A DNA stretch of 57,171 nucleotides from Spirochaetales bacterium (GTDB lineage Bacteria; Spirochaetota; Spirochaetia; SZUA-6; RPPD01). Positions 33,233 to 43,437 of this stretch are shown one piece after another. The stretch covers positions 1 through 57,171 of the forward strand of contig JAFGGG010000015.1 of NCBI GenBank assembly GCA_016930675.1, read 5' to 3'. A program made the position numbers and the translations under genes. The notes beneath the pieces were generated by a model, which saw nothing but the letters and a program-made list of their open reading frames with translations, did no database searches and was not told the origin of the DNA. The first letter of the stretch is position 1; each line of letters begins with the position of its first letter.

Positions 33233-35259
33233 CCTGTTTACTAGTACGGCGATTAATGCGAACAGAACGTATGAAAATGAGTAATAATAAAGATGCAATA
33301 ATAGGCGACGAGATGAAACCACGGAAATTAATGGTGCTTGTGAGTTCAAGTCCATATTCCGAATACCTCATCCTTTGGACACATGATCTGGCAAGCCGCT
33401 TACGTATTCCGTGGATCGCGTTGTATGTGGAAAATTCCAATGTGCTTTCCGAAAAAGCCCGCTCGCAATTAACCTTGAATTTGAATCTGGCATCGGAATT
33501 AAAAGCCGAGATTGTTTCAACAACCAATGAAGATATTGTAAACGGCGCAATTGAGGTCGCCGAGCAGAGGAATATCACAAGTATAGTCGTGGGCAAATCC
33601 AAACATATGCTGTTTGCGAACTTCATAAAGGGAGGAAGTCTGTCCGAAAGGCTGAGTAAAAAAAAGGGCGATCTTGAAATATTCCTTGTGGCTCCTGCCG
33701 GGAAAACAAAAAAGTATTATAATTATCTTGCCGGTTATTCATATCAACCTTTGATTATAAGCTATATCACAGCGTTTTCGTCCGTTATCGGTATTACCCT
33801 GATAAATTTTATGCTCGTGTCGTTTATCGGCTACTGGACAATCGCTCTTATTTATCTGTTGTTTGTATCGATTTTCACTCTTTTCAACACGAATTATGTT
33901 GTCGTTCTGCCGACCGCCGCCATAAGCGGCCTTCTCTGGAATTTCCTGTTTATACCCCCTCTTTATACATTTAATATTGGAAAAATCGAAGATGCGCTTA
34001 TGTTTGTAATGTATCTGATTATCGCTTTAATCATCGCCACTTTGAATTCAAAACTTCGGGCAAAAGAGAAAATGTTGAGAAGCAGAGAGAAACGCATTTC
34101 CGCTCTTTTTCAACTTTCAAATGAAATGGAGGAAGCCGAGGGATTTGATGAAATATTAAATACCGGTATTCGATACATAAGTGAATATTTTAACTTGAAA
34201 ATCGCTTTATTTTTAATGAACGAAAAAGGGAAATTGGTTCATAAGGCGCATTCAGCCAGTAACTTGAAACCGGAAAGAAGCGATTATAAGAACGCATGCC
34301 TCTTTTTATCTCAAGATAAAACCAGGATTCCACTTTCGACTTTTACACAAAAGCAGCAAAAGTATTTTTTTCCTTTAATTACACCAACCAAAGTAATGGG
34401 AATATTTGTTGCCAAAATAAACAAGGAAAATAAATTTACATTGGAGCAGGAAATATTTTTACGTAATATCATTCATCAGTTTACGGTAATTCTTGAGAGG
34501 GAAATGCTTGCGATTATCAATAGAAAAAATGTTCTCCTGGCTGAATCGGAAAAGCTTTACAACATCCTGCTCAGTTCAGTTTCTCATGAATTGAGGACAC
34601 CGCTTACCACTATTACAGGCTCAGCCACAAGTCTGATGGATGAAAAGGTTGATTCAAACACACGTACGAGAAAATCGCTGATTGTTGAAATAAAAAAAGC
34701 AAGCGACAGATTGAATCGTCTGGTAAGTAATTTCCTGGATATGAGTAGACTTGAGGCCGGCATGTTAAAGCTTCATCGACAGTTATATAATATACATGAA
34801 GTGATAGATTTTATAATTAATAAACTAAAAGACGAGTTGGTTAATCACCGGACAATCATCAAGGTTGAAAAAAACATTCCCTTGGTATCGATAGATTTCT
34901 CCTTATTTGAGCAGGCTTTGACAAACATAATCTATAACGCCATTGTCCACACACCTATGGGAACAATAATTACAATAACATCATCTTTTAACAAAGGGAA
35001 TGTATATCTTGAGATAAGTGATAATGGTCCCGGACTGCGTGAACAAGACATACCATTCATTTTTAATAGATTTAAACGAGGTTCCAAATCGCTGCACAGT
35101 GGAATAGGAATCGGTCTGGCCATCTGCAAGGGAATTGTAGAGGCTCATAATGGTAAAATATCTGCCGGAAATAATAAAAACCGCGGCGCGTTTTTTTGTA
35201 TCACATTGCCGACACAGAATAATAATTTTAATAAAAAGGTGGAAGATAAGAATGGTTAG
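33229..35259 (+). CDS. KdpD-like sensor kinase lacking the KdpD nucleotide-binding domain
   Basis: 676 residues. An N-terminal universal-stress-protein-like domain comes first (about 30-160; IVVGKSKHMLF), then a four-helix DUF4118 membrane block (about 170-280), a GAF-like region, the dimerisation/phosphoacceptor domain with H453 in SVSHELRTPL, and the ATPase (DNGPGL, GIGIGLAICKG). KdpD normally begins with an osmosensing Walker-A domain; that part is absent. The gene is coupled to trkH and to the response regulator, so the three likely sense and set potassium uptake. No kdpFABC pump genes are present. Confidence 0.85.
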   Translation: MTCLLVRRLMRTERMKMSNNKDAIIGDEMKPRKLMVLVSSSPYSEYLILWTHDLASRLRIPWIALYVENSNVLSEKARSQLTLNLNLASELKAEIVSTTNEDIVNGAIEVAEQRNITSIVVGKSKHMLFANFIKGGSLSERLSKKKGDLEIFLVAPAGKTKKYYNYLAGYSYQPLIISYITAFSSVIGITLINFMLVSFIGYWTIALIYLLFVSIFTLFNTNYVVVLPTAAISGLLWNFLFIPPLYTFNIGKIEDALMFVMYLIIALIIATLNSKLRAKEKMLRSREKRISALFQLSNEMEEAEGFDEILNTGIRYISEYFNLKIALFLMNEKGKLVHKAHSASNLKPERSDYKNACLFLSQDKTRIPLSTFTQKQQKYFFPLITPTKVMGIFVAKINKENKFTLEQEIFLRNIIHQFTVILEREMLAIINRKNVLLAESEKLYNILLSSVSHELRTPLTTITGSATSLMDEKVDSNTRTRKSLIVEIKKASDRLNRLVSNFLDMSRLEAGMLKLHRQLYNIHEVIDFIINKLKDELVNHRTIIKVEKNIPLVSIDFSLFEQALTNIIYNAIVHTPMGTIITITSSFNKGNVYLEISDNGPGLREQDIPFIFNRFKRGSKSLHSGIGIGLAICKGIVEAHNGKISAGNNKNRGAFFCITLPTQNNNFNKKVEDKNG

Positions 35260-35941
35260 GGGTCCTGTTGTTCTCGTAATCGATGATGAGTTGCAGATAA
35301 GGCGAATGCTTCGCTTAAGTCTTGAATCGCATGGGTATGAAATAATCGAAGCCACTTCAGCCGAGGAAGGAATACAGTTAACCGCTTCAAAACATCCGGA
35401 TATAATCATCCTGGATTTAGGACTGCCGGATAAGGACGGTTTTCTAGTGTTAAAGGAACTGAGAGAATGGTGTAATACTCCCGTTATTGTTCTGTCAGTA
35501 AAAAGTTCCGATGAAGATAAGATAAGCCTGTTGGATGCGGGAGCCAACGATTATATAACAAAACCTTTTAGTATGGGCGAATTACTGGCGCGAATGCGTG
35601 TTGCTTTAAGAAATATAGTCCCAGATGCCACTGAAGGTATTTTTAAGACAGGAGATCTTTTAATTGATTTTGCCCATCGTTCTGTTAAGCTACATGGGAA
35701 AAGATTGAAGTTTACTCCTACGGAATACGCATTGCTTAGATTTCTTGCACGGAATGCGGAAAAGGTACTTACTCATAATCAGATTATAAATGAATTATGG
35801 GGTCCGGAAATTGAACCGGATCCAAGCTATTTAAGGGTTTATATTCTGCAACTGAGAAGGAAAATAGAAAAAGATCCGTCACATCCTGATATTTTGCTCA
35901 CAGAACCCGGTGTGGGATATAGATTATCGCTTATTTCTTAA
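35252..35941 (+). CDS. KdpE-like response regulator (OmpR family)
   Basis: 229 residues from the ATG at 35252 (MVRGPVVLVIDDE), which overlaps the kinase stop by 8 nt; an AAGGTGG site precedes it. A longer open frame upstream lies within the kinase gene and was not used. The receiver domain has the phospho-aspartate in IIILDLGLPD and a conserved lysine in YITKPF. The C-terminal winged helix has TPTEYALLRFLARN and SYLRVYILQLRRKIE. It is the output partner of the KdpD-like kinase, probably acting on the trkH operon or on potassium genes elsewhere. Confidence 0.9.
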   Translation: MVRGPVVLVIDDELQIRRMLRLSLESHGYEIIEATSAEEGIQLTASKHPDIIILDLGLPDKDGFLVLKELREWCNTPVIVLSVKSSDEDKISLLDAGANDYITKPFSMGELLARMRVALRNIVPDATEGIFKTGDLLIDFAHRSVKLHGKRLKFTPTEYALLRFLARNAEKVLTHNQIINELWGPEIEPDPSYLRVYILQLRRKIEKDPSHPDILLTEPGVGYRLSLIS

Positions 35942-36065
35942 TTTATAATTAAAATTACGTATTAGAATATCAACATATGTGGCAAGAGCAGGCGCTACTA
36001 ATAGGACAGATTGCTGTAATATATTTTAAAAGAAGAAACTAAATCATCACATAAATACGGCTTCT

Positions 36066-36293
36066 TTACAACGCCTTAATCTCGTCCGTTTTTCTCAACT
36101 CTATGCTTACATCGTTTATCTGCCGCGGTATCTGCTGTTCGAGCCGGCTCAAATTGTCCGTATAAGCGACAATAATCCCGGTCCCGCCCGAAGACAGGAT
36201 CCCGATTCCCACACTCACGACTCCTTTTTGGGAAAGCCATTTTTTTTCATAGCGCCTTTTGATTTTTTTTATATTTTCTATCGTGGTATCCAT
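36066..36293 (-). CDS. Small protein resembling the protease N-terminal domain
   Basis: A 75-residue protein (KKWLSQKGVVSVGIGI, then GGTGIIVAY and PRQINDVSIELRKTDEI). It follows the pattern of the N-terminal domain of the adjacent protease (KTNVVATGIGYKI..., then an IQGVATDVYPTG-type end). It starts 23 nt after the protease stop on the same strand. A free copy of a propeptide-like or regulatory domain is a reasonable guess. No function is known. Confidence 0.55.
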   Translation of the reverse strand: MDTTIENIKKIKRRYEKKWLSQKGVVSVGIGILSSGGTGIIVAYTDNLSRLEQQIPRQINDVSIELRKTDEIKAL

Positions 36294-36316
36294 TTTTCCA
36301 GCAACGGTTTATTATA

Positions 36317-37318
36317 TCAGGGCAGAGATATTTCTAAAAGCTTAAACACATTCTGAATACGGTTGATGATCGTACTGTTATTGCTTCCTGCGAACAGTAA
36401 ACCCACCAGGTTATTTTTATTATTCAGAACCGCGCTGCCCGAGTCTCCTCCCTGACTCATATTGCCGGCTACCAGTTGATCTGAGAATACCGCGTTTTTA
36501 TTCTCACCGTAATTCACCTTTACCGTAGCATCGATCTGCTGGATGACACCTGTTGTGTAGCCCGTGGTTCTGCCGCTTTTTTTTATTGCCATACCTAACT
36601 TAGCTTCAGCCAGCCCGGAAACAGCCCCGATCTCTAAAATTTCGTTTTTCACGTCACTTTCCTTGACGGGTTTAGCCAGGGCCGCGTCCACGAGATTCTC
36701 CCCTGCAGCCTTTCTGATCGGCAGCAGTCTTGTCTTACTACAGGTAATAAAGGCAAGAGCATTCAACAGAGCGGCCGCTCCCCTGCCTAAAAAGCAGGAG
36801 CTTTTTGCCCCTTCGAATAATATAGGAACATACTCACTTAAACGAGCCAGATGATTTTTATCAGAGCTTCCTCCGTCGAACAGCCCCGGCTGCAGAATGA
36901 TATCATTGATCTCGGCCTCGTTTGTATTGGCCAACACATGGTTATTGGAGAGAATATAAACAGTACCGTTCTTTTTTACCAGACAGCCTAAAGTACCCGC
37001 GGTAATATACGTGTGTCCGATACTCACTCCGCCCGGAGCAGGTCTAAACCGCGCTTTATGATCGGCCTGAGCATAAATCAGCCCGGTTGGATAGACATCG
37101 GTTGCTACTCCTTGAATGTGCGCGGGGATCAGCTCCTTTTTTGTTAATCTTGTCTTTGCCCTTTTTTCCTGCACACTGCAAACAATACACAGCTGGCCGG
37201 TCTTTTTACCCTGGGTAATTTTGTACCCGATCCCCGTAGCCACCACATTTGTTTTTTTCATTAATTGTTTTCTTACATCCGCGAGCAAACCGCGAATTTG
37301 TTGCACATTCGCTGCCAT
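36317..37318 (-). CDS. Trypsin-like serine protease (cytoplasmic type)
   Basis: About 333 residues. The ATG at residue 3 (37318) is preferred because AGGAGG lies 6 nt upstream. The chymotrypsin-fold triad is visible, counted from the earlier ATG at 37324: H129 in LSNNHVLAN, D213 in NLVDAALAK, and S295 in GGDSGSAVL. Residues 15-80 form a separate N-terminal domain (VVATGIGYK, then GVATDVYPTG). No signal peptide is present. The function is not known. The gene heads a two-gene unit with the small domain homologue downstream. Confidence 0.85.
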   Translation of the reverse strand: MAANVQQIRGLLADVRKQLMKKTNVVATGIGYKITQGKKTGQLCIVCSVQEKRAKTRLTKKELIPAHIQGVATDVYPTGLIYAQADHKARFRPAPGGVSIGHTYITAGTLGCLVKKNGTVYILSNNHVLANTNEAEINDIILQPGLFDGGSSDKNHLARLSEYVPILFEGAKSSCFLGRGAAALLNALAFITCSKTRLLPIRKAAGENLVDAALAKPVKESDVKNEILEIGAVSGLAEAKLGMAIKKSGRTTGYTTGVIQQIDATVKVNYGENKNAVFSDQLVAGNMSQGGDSGSAVLNNKNNLVGLLFAGSNNSTIINRIQNVFKLLEISLP

Positions 37319-37430
37319 AGGCATCCTCCTTTTTATAATGTACGTTTTGTAAACTCACTTTACTTTTTTAATACCTGTTAATATCCATAGTAACACACTT
37401 TTTAGGAGAAACAAAAATTAATTTATCCGT

Positions 37431-37470
37431 GACAAAAAAAGCGCGCCCCATGTTTTTCATCAGGCGCGCT
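37431..37470 (-). terminator. Terminator after cheW
   Basis: An 8-bp GC stem (AGCGCGCC / GGCGCGCT) with a 15-base loop is followed on the minus strand by a run of seven T. It lies 44 nt past the cheW stop and ends the MCP-cheW transcript before the protease gene. Confidence 0.85.
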
Positions 37471-37514
37471 CAAGATTTTTCTTTTACGCTGCTGTATTCT
37501 TTAAATACCCTTTC

Positions 37515-38015
37515 CTATCCTTCCACTCTCTCTCTTCCGATGCTTTTTACCAGTTTAATGTCCTCTACGGAAAACACCTTGTTGATATCCAGAATTATCA
37601 CGAACTCTTCACCAACCTTCCCGATACCGTCGATAAACTCCATGTCCACCGCGGTCCCGATTTTTGGTGACGGTTTAATATTCTCCGCATCTATGTTTAT
37701 TACTTCCTTCACCATATCGGCGATAGCCCCTATTACAACTATTTCATCACCAATACTCACTTCCATCACAATAATACAGGTATCCACGGTCTGTTCCTCC
37801 GCCGCAAGTCCGAACTTGATATGCATATCCACCACGGGCACAACACTCCCGCGCAGGTTGATAACCCCTTTCATGAAATCGGGTGTTTTCGGCACATTGG
37901 TTATTTTTATTATCTCTAAGATCTCCTTCACCTTCAACACATCCACTGCAAAATCTTCCGTTCCTATGCGAAAGGTCAGATAGGTGCTGGTCTTGGTCTC
38001 TACCTTGGTACTCAT
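37515..38015 (-). CDS. cheW: CheW chemotaxis coupling protein
   Basis: A 166-residue CheW with the usual double beta-barrel sequence: LTFRIGTEDFAVDV, then VLKVKEILEI and KGVINLRGSVVPVVDMH. CheW links receptor tips to the CheA kinase. It follows the MCP gene by 17 nt on the same strand and is probably dedicated to it. CheA itself is not in the window. Confidence 0.92.
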   Translation of the reverse strand: MSTKVETKTSTYLTFRIGTEDFAVDVLKVKEILEIIKITNVPKTPDFMKGVINLRGSVVPVVDMHIKFGLAAEEQTVDTCIIVMEVSIGDEIVVIGAIADMVKEVINIDAENIKPSPKIGTAVDMEFIDGIGKVGEEFVIILDINKVFSVEDIKLVKSIGRERVEG

Positions 38016-38032
38016 ACTGCTATCCCCCTTTC

Positions 38033-40252
38033 CTAATATTTTTCAAATTCCGAATCAAGTTCGTCACCCTTGGCTTCATCGTCCATTTCTATCTTAACAC
38101 CCTTGTCCTTTTTGTCTTTCTCCAACACAACGGTCCTTTTTGCGTTCTCCTTGTAAACTCTGCCGGTATCTTCAGCGTGTTCCAGTCGTTCTTTTATATG
38201 CGCCACAGCCACTTTGTGTTCATCGGACAGTCCCCGATGCAGATGAGTTATTTTTCTCACCTTGTCTTTACCGTTCCCATTGACCTTAAAATAACTTATT
38301 GAAGCCTGCATCTGTTCGGCCTGGCTGGAAAGCTCTTCGGCCATGGAAGCCATCTCTTCGGATGCCGAAGCATTCTGCTGAATTACCGTATCCAACTGCA
38401 TAATCGCCTTGTTAATCTGCTCGGTACCGGATTTCTGTTCCGAACTGGCCGCGTTGATCTCCTGCACCAGTTCCGAGGTCTTTTGAATATCGGGAACTAT
38501 CTTAGTGAACAGTTCTCCGGCATGTTCGGCCACATCCACACTGCCCCTGGAAAGCTCATTAATCTCTCCCGCCGCCTTTTGACTGCGCTCGGCCAGTTTC
38601 CTCACCTCTGAGGCTACCACGGCGAAACCCTTGCCGTGCTCACCGGCCCGGGCCGCTTCAATTGCAGCGTTCAAAGCCAAGAGATTTGTCTGACGCGCGA
38701 TCTCTTCGATAATATTGATTTTGTCCGCGATCTCCTTCATGGCGTTCACGGTCTGCAATACTGCGTTTCCGCCCTCACCCGCGTCGCCTGCCGCTTTGAG
38801 CGCGATCTTTTCGGTCTGCATGGCATTGTCCGCGTTCTGTCTGATATTGGCGCCCATCTCTTCGATCGACGACGATACCTCTTCGGCCGACGCGGCCTGC
38901 TCGCTGGCTCCCTGCGACATCTGCTGAGCGGTGGAGCTTACCTCCTGGCTGCCTGATGAAACGTTTTCCGCGGCGTTCACCACACTGCCGATAATATCCG
39001 TGAGATTGGTAATCATGTCCTTGATGGCTGCAAACACTCCCGTACTCTTCTTGCCGTTCGTGGAGAACTTCATGCTTAGATCACCGTCCGCCACTTTACG
39101 GGCCAGGTCGGCGATGTAATACGGTTCTCCGCCCAGCTGCGCCAGCAGGTCGCGGGTTATCATCAAACCCAGAAACACGGCCAGCAACACACAGATAATG
39201 GAAATCACGATCAGCACGATGTTGGACAGGTCCTGGGCTCCGTCCGCATTGACCATGGCCGCTGTCATCTCGCCGTCCGCGATCTGTTCCAGACGGGTTA
39301 AATCGTCAATTGCCTCTTCGGAGCTGCTGTCGATTACGGCCATATGCTCATTTGTGGATGTTGACAGTGCCAGAGCCTCATCCTTGTGCTTTATGATCTC
39401 GAGGCCGACGTTTTTGAACTCTTCATACTGGTCTTTGATCGATTGGGGAAACTGGGCCGCCAAGGCCTCGAACTCCGGGATAAGTGTGTTATACTCATTT
39501 GCCAGTTCTTCCTGTACACCCTTGTCCTGGCGGCTTAATCCGGCGTATTCTTCGATAATGGCTTTCTGATGAGAATAAATGATAATGGCCTCCATGGCGT
39601 CGTCCTTTTCTTCCATGGCCTTTATGATTCCCGTACCGTAGGCCTGTACCAAGAGAGCGTCGGCCCCCGCCTCATATTTCTCCAGTGCGGCATCCATCTC
39701 CTCGTCAGCCTTGTCGAATCCCTCCATGTGCGTATTCAGTTCCTGATAGGCCTCAAGCTCCTTTTGCTTATCCGTTTTAAGTTCTTCCACGTTTCGCGTG
39801 AACAGTTCATGGTGCTCATCCGCTTCCTTGATCGCAACTATCATATCATCCGTGCCCTTGTGCACTACAACCGCAAGATTGTCCTTTCTATACATCTCGC
39901 CCGCTGCGCTGTTTTTGAACTCATTGCTTTCGGTGCCGTACATGACCATGGACGACCACATGTCATAATCGCCGATTCCTTCGTCAATCCCGCCTTTGAT
40001 CTCCTCGATTTTGCTGATATCGGAATTGAGCATATACTCGGCGCAGAAATCACGTGTGGCGATCAAGGCGATCAGCGCCTCCATGGAACAGTCCTTCTGC
40101 GGCACGCGCACATCCTGCACCACGTCCATCTCGCTGCCCAGCAGGCCGATCATGACGATGCCCACGGTCCCGGCAGCAGCCACCAAAACCGCCACGATCA
40201 AAAACGATCCCAGCAGTTTGGTTCCGATCTTCATTGTTTTAAATTTAGCCAT
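38033..40252 (-). CDS. Methyl-accepting chemotaxis protein with periplasmic sensor
   Basis: 739 residues from the ATG at 40252, which has a strong GGAGGT site; a longer frame from a TTG at 40309 was rejected. It has TM1 at about 7-36, a periplasmic helical domain to about 335, TM2 at about 340-360 and a HAMP region ([16 protein letters not shown]). The signalling tip is near 514-555 ([18 protein letters not shown]). The long charged C-terminal tail (about 100 residues) after the methylation helix is unusual. It is co-transcribed with cheW. Confidence 0.92.
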   Translation of the reverse strand: MAKFKTMKIGTKLLGSFLIVAVLVAAAGTVGIVMIGLLGSEMDVVQDVRVPQKDCSMEALIALIATRDFCAEYMLNSDISKIEEIKGGIDEGIGDYDMWSSMVMYGTESNEFKNSAAGEMYRKDNLAVVVHKGTDDMIVAIKEADEHHELFTRNVEELKTDKQKELEAYQELNTHMEGFDKADEEMDAALEKYEAGADALLVQAYGTGIIKAMEEKDDAMEAIIIYSHQKAIIEEYAGLSRQDKGVQEELANEYNTLIPEFEALAAQFPQSIKDQYEEFKNVGLEIIKHKDEALALSTSTNEHMAVIDSSSEEAIDDLTRLEQIADGEMTAAMVNADGAQDLSNIVLIVISIICVLLAVFLGLMITRDLLAQLGGEPYYIADLARKVADGDLSMKFSTNGKKSTGVFAAIKDMITNLTDIIGSVVNAAENVSSGSQEVSSTAQQMSQGASEQAASAEEVSSSIEEMGANIRQNADNAMQTEKIALKAAGDAGEGGNAVLQTVNAMKEIADKINIIEEIARQTNLLALNAAIEAARAGEHGKGFAVVASEVRKLAERSQKAAGEINELSRGSVDVAEHAGELFTKIVPDIQKTSELVQEINAASSEQKSGTEQINKAIMQLDTVIQQNASASEEMASMAEELSSQAEQMQASISYFKVNGNGKDKVRKITHLHRGLSDEHKVAVAHIKERLEHAEDTGRVYKENAKRTVVLEKDKKDKGVKIEMDDEAKGDELDSEFEKY

Positions 40253-40494
40253 AGCTACCTCCGTTTTTATCGGCTGTGATACGTATGTAATACGCATCAT
40301 CTGCCTCAAAAATATATAATATTGTTATTTTCTCCATAATAATAAAAGCATATATATTTAAAACGGATATTCTATCGTATAAATCATGTTTCTGTTATAG
40401 AATTGAAGTAAGGTTGTAGATTGGTATCGGTATTAATACCTAGAGGTTGCAGGAAGTCTCCCTTAAAACGGCTTAGATTAAACGTTCGGTGGAT

Positions 40495-41898
40495 TTAACG
40501 CAGAGGCAGCTCGCAACGTACAGTTACACCTTTGTTGTTGTCGGCCCGAATGCGCAGCGACGCGCCTATGATATCTGATCTGTGTTTCATAATCCGCAAA
40601 CCCAGTCCTTTATCCTGATCCAGCGCGGCACCGGTACCCGTTCCGTCATCCTTAATAACCAGGACAATGCCGCCGGCTTGGGCGCCAAAACGTATTTTTA
40701 TGGTAGAAGGTCTGCCGTGCTTGACCGCGTTATGAACAGCTTCCCGGGCAATTCTGTACAGTTGCACCGCGGTATTGTTGTCATCCACAACGGTCCTCCC
40801 GTCATACATAAAATGTGTGCGGATGCCGTAAAGGTTCTCTGTTGCGGACGTCAACTCCTGCAAAGCGTTAACAAGGCCTTTGTCTTCCAGTTCAAAGTAT
40901 AAAAGACCTTTGGACAGGGTACGTGTCTGCTGGATAGCCTGATTTATGAGTTCGGCAATCTCATGAGGCTCACGCAAGCCGTCTATCCCCAATTTCTGTA
41001 TTTTCTTTTCCAGTACCTTGCATTTAAACGAGAGCCCCGTCAGGTGCTGTCCCAGACTGTCGTGCAGGATCTGGCCCAGGCGTTCCTGCTCCCTGCTGCT
41101 GATTTCCAGTATTTCTCTTTCCAGGTTTTTCTGTTCGGTGATATCTCTGGCAATTAATGAGGCCGAGGTAATATCCCCCTTCTCGTCCTTGACCGGTGAG
41201 ATGGTGATGGAAAGATCGACCTTGTTCTGACCTATGACGACGCTTTCATAATCGTGTTCATGACGACCCTTTTTTATGACAGCGAATATGCGGTCCAACA
41301 GGTCGTGCCGGTAGTGAGCAATGAGCTTCGAAATATGTGTTCCCATTATGCTGTGTTTTGTACGCTTGAATATTCGTTCCGTACCCGAATTAAAACTCGT
41401 TATCACGCCGTCCATGCCAAATCCGATAATCGCGTCATCGGAGGAATTTACAATTGAAGCCAGTTCCGAGAGGGCCTGTTCCGCCTTTTGCTTCTGGATA
41501 ATTTTTTCCGTCCGCTCGTTTATCAACTGTCTCTGTTGTTTTACTTCCCTTCTGCGGGTTTCAAGCCATAGAGTAAATATCAGCGCCACTGCCATGGCCA
41601 AAACCGCCTCCCCAAACGCATCGGGAGGGTGCTCCTCAAGGAAAAGCGCTCTGGGCAGGATGGCAAAAAAAACAATAATGAGCGTAAAAATCCCTGCTTT
41701 TGCCCCGAATACATAAGCCATATATCCGATCGGAATGATAAACAGAATCCTTTCGATAGAACGGGTCTGTATATGGAGCATGTTGAGTATTCCGATATCC
41801 TTGACATAGGGAATCTGCTGATCGTAGTGCAGAACAAAGAGAAGCATAAAGAAAATACAGATTATCCAGAAATTAATATTCGTGAGAAGCTTCCGCAT
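40495..41898 (-). CDS. NarX-type sensor histidine kinase with PAS domain
   Basis: 467 residues. Several membrane segments in the first ~115 residues are followed by a PAS domain (IVNSSDDAIIGFGMDGVITS) and a HisKA_3 dimerisation region with the phosphoacceptor in GQILHDSLGQHL. The ATPase end has REAVHNAVKHG and GLGLRIMKHR. This class phosphorylates LuxR-type regulators, and two such genes lie directly upstream. It starts 3 nt after the nearest regulator. The signal is unknown. Confidence 0.9.
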   Translation of the reverse strand: MRKLLTNINFWIICIFFMLLFVLHYDQQIPYVKDIGILNMLHIQTRSIERILFIIPIGYMAYVFGAKAGIFTLIIVFFAILPRALFLEEHPPDAFGEAVLAMAVALIFTLWLETRRREVKQQRQLINERTEKIIQKQKAEQALSELASIVNSSDDAIIGFGMDGVITSFNSGTERIFKRTKHSIMGTHISKLIAHYRHDLLDRIFAVIKKGRHEHDYESVVIGQNKVDLSITISPVKDEKGDITSASLIARDITEQKNLEREILEISSREQERLGQILHDSLGQHLTGLSFKCKVLEKKIQKLGIDGLREPHEIAELINQAIQQTRTLSKGLLYFELEDKGLVNALQELTSATENLYGIRTHFMYDGRTVVDDNNTAVQLYRIAREAVHNAVKHGRPSTIKIRFGAQAGGIVLVIKDDGTGTGAALDQDKGLGLRIMKHRSDIIGASLRIRADNNKGVTVRCELPLR

Positions 41899-41901
41899 TC
41901 C

Positions 41902-42588
41902 CTATTCCTCATCCCCGCGGGTTTTTGGTATGCTGTTTTTTAAAACAAGACCGCTTTCCAGGCTTTCCATGATTGCTTCCACACGTGAGCGCGCGCCCAG
42001 TTTCTTGAAAATATTATTCCAATGCGCGTGAACCGTTCGCGGTGAAATGCCCATATATTGTGCGATCTCTTTATTGCGCAATCCTTTTGCACCGAGTTCC
42101 ACAACCTGAATCTCACGCTTTGAGAGTTTTTCATTACTCTTTTTTTCCTTCCTCTTTCTTTTAGGTTTAAGCCGTTTCAGCATCTTGTCCATTATTAACG
42201 GATGCATAATGGAATCCCCCCGGCTGATAGTACGAATAGCCTTCAAGACCATGTTTCCGCCTGAGTTTTTAAGCAGATAGCCCGAGGCATCTACCTTCAA
42301 AACAGCGGAAATATATTTTTCATCATCATACCCCGAAAAGAACAGGATATGCGCCATAGGTACGAGCTGTTTAATCTTTTTAGCGGCTTGTATTCCGTTC
42401 AACTCCGGCATTACGATGTCCATAAGCACCACATCGGGGACTCGCTCCTTTGCAAGCTTAATTGCCTGTAATCCATCAGCTGCTTCACCTACCACTTCCA
42501 TATCTTTTTGATGGTTTATAATTCCGCAAATACCCTTACGCATCAACGAGTGATCGTCTACTATCAACACTTTGATTTTACTCATCAT
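41902..42588 (-). CDS. NarL/LuxR-type response regulator (kinase-proximal)
   Basis: 228 residues. The receiver has the phospho-aspartate in VVLMDIVMPEL and lysine in YLLKNSGG. A basic linker (KRLKPKRKRKEKKS) leads to a LuxR helix-turn-helix (KREIQVVELGAKGLRNKE). It is the likely direct partner of the kinase that follows 3 nt later. The lysine- and arginine-rich linker is unusually long. Confidence 0.9.
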   Translation of the reverse strand: MMSKIKVLIVDDHSLMRKGICGIINHQKDMEVVGEAADGLQAIKLAKERVPDVVLMDIVMPELNGIQAAKKIKQLVPMAHILFFSGYDDEKYISAVLKVDASGYLLKNSGGNMVLKAIRTISRGDSIMHPLIMDKMLKRLKPKRKRKEKKSNEKLSKREIQVVELGAKGLRNKEIAQYMGISPRTVHAHWNNIFKKLGARSRVEAIMESLESGLVLKNSIPKTRGDEE

Positions 42589-42606
42589 TCATTCTTTTTG
42601 ATTTTT

Positions 42607-43281
42607 TTACCCGGAACCACTCCCGTTTTTTCCCTCTTGCAGCAGCCAATTAACAGCATACTGAACGAGTTCTGTGGTATCGTTTAATCCCAATTTCTTT
42701 TTGATATGGGTGTAGTGGGTATCAATAGTACTGATGCTCAGATTTAATTTTTCCGCGATCACACTGGTCCTATTTCCCTCGGCGATCAATTGAAAAACCT
42801 GGGCTTCACGGTCACTTAGGGCTTCCAAAGGTGAGTGTTCGGACCGCGCCTGCCCCTTCAGGAGTTTTTTTAATATTTTATTTCTTATGGCATCACTTAA
42901 ATAGATATCACCGGACAGTACCTTTCTAATGGCCAGCATAATATTTTGGTATGCTTCCGATTTCATGATATAACCCATGGCTCCGGCCCTAATGACACGC
43001 TCGGCATAAAAGCATTCATCATGCATGGAGACTACTAAAATAATCATGTCGGGGTAGAGAGTAACTATATTTTTTATAAGCTCCAAACCGCTGCCCGCTT
43101 TTAATGAAATGTCGACGATCGCCAGATCCGGCTGCATTTTTGTGATCAGATCAACCGCCTGAACCGCGTTCTCCGCTTCTCCGGACACTGTAAGGTCGTC
43201 TTCCATTTCTATTAATTGCTTTAAGCCGCGGCGCACTATAGGATGGTCTTCCACAATAACAATTCTGGATTTTTTCTTCAT
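42607..43281 (-). CDS. NarL/LuxR-type response regulator (first of the operon)
   Basis: 224 residues. The receiver has LAIVDISLKAGSG with the phospho-aspartate and a conserved lysine in YIMKSEAYQ. The C-terminal LuxR domain has LSDREAQVFQLIAEGNRT. It precedes the second regulator by 18 nt, so one kinase may serve two regulators. Both receivers look competent. Confidence 0.9.
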   Translation of the reverse strand: MKKKSRIVIVEDHPIVRRGLKQLIEMEDDLTVSGEAENAVQAVDLITKMQPDLAIVDISLKAGSGLELIKNIVTLYPDMIILVVSMHDECFYAERVIRAGAMGYIMKSEAYQNIMLAIRKVLSGDIYLSDAIRNKILKKLLKGQARSEHSPLEALSDREAQVFQLIAEGNRTSVIAEKLNLSISTIDTHYTHIKKKLGLNDTTELVQYAVNWLLQEGKNGSGSG

Positions 43282-43386
43282 ATTCCGACTTTCATTACTC
43301 CCTTTTTATCATCCCGACGTTACAGTATGAGTATCTGCCTTATATTTTAAGTATAAGAAAATTTTTAATGAAGTGAGTAATTTTTT

Positions 43387-43417
43387 ATAAAAAGAGGCTC
43401 CCCAAGGAGCCTCTTTT
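43387..43417 (-). terminator. Terminator after the secreted protein gene
   Basis: A 10-12-bp stem (AAAGAGGCTCC / GGAGCCTCTTT) around CCAA, followed by T-rich sequence on the minus strand. It separates 43438-44094 from the regulator operon. Confidence 0.85.
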
Positions 43418-43437
43418 CTCAACCGGATAAGCTAAAA

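Noticed and set aside
31727..35993. A shared TATCAAC.TATGT.GCAAG motif on either side of the trkH-kdpDE operon, as possible att or TSD
   Set aside because: About 17 of 19 matching bases is within what a 57-kb window can give by chance, and no other boundary signs were seen.
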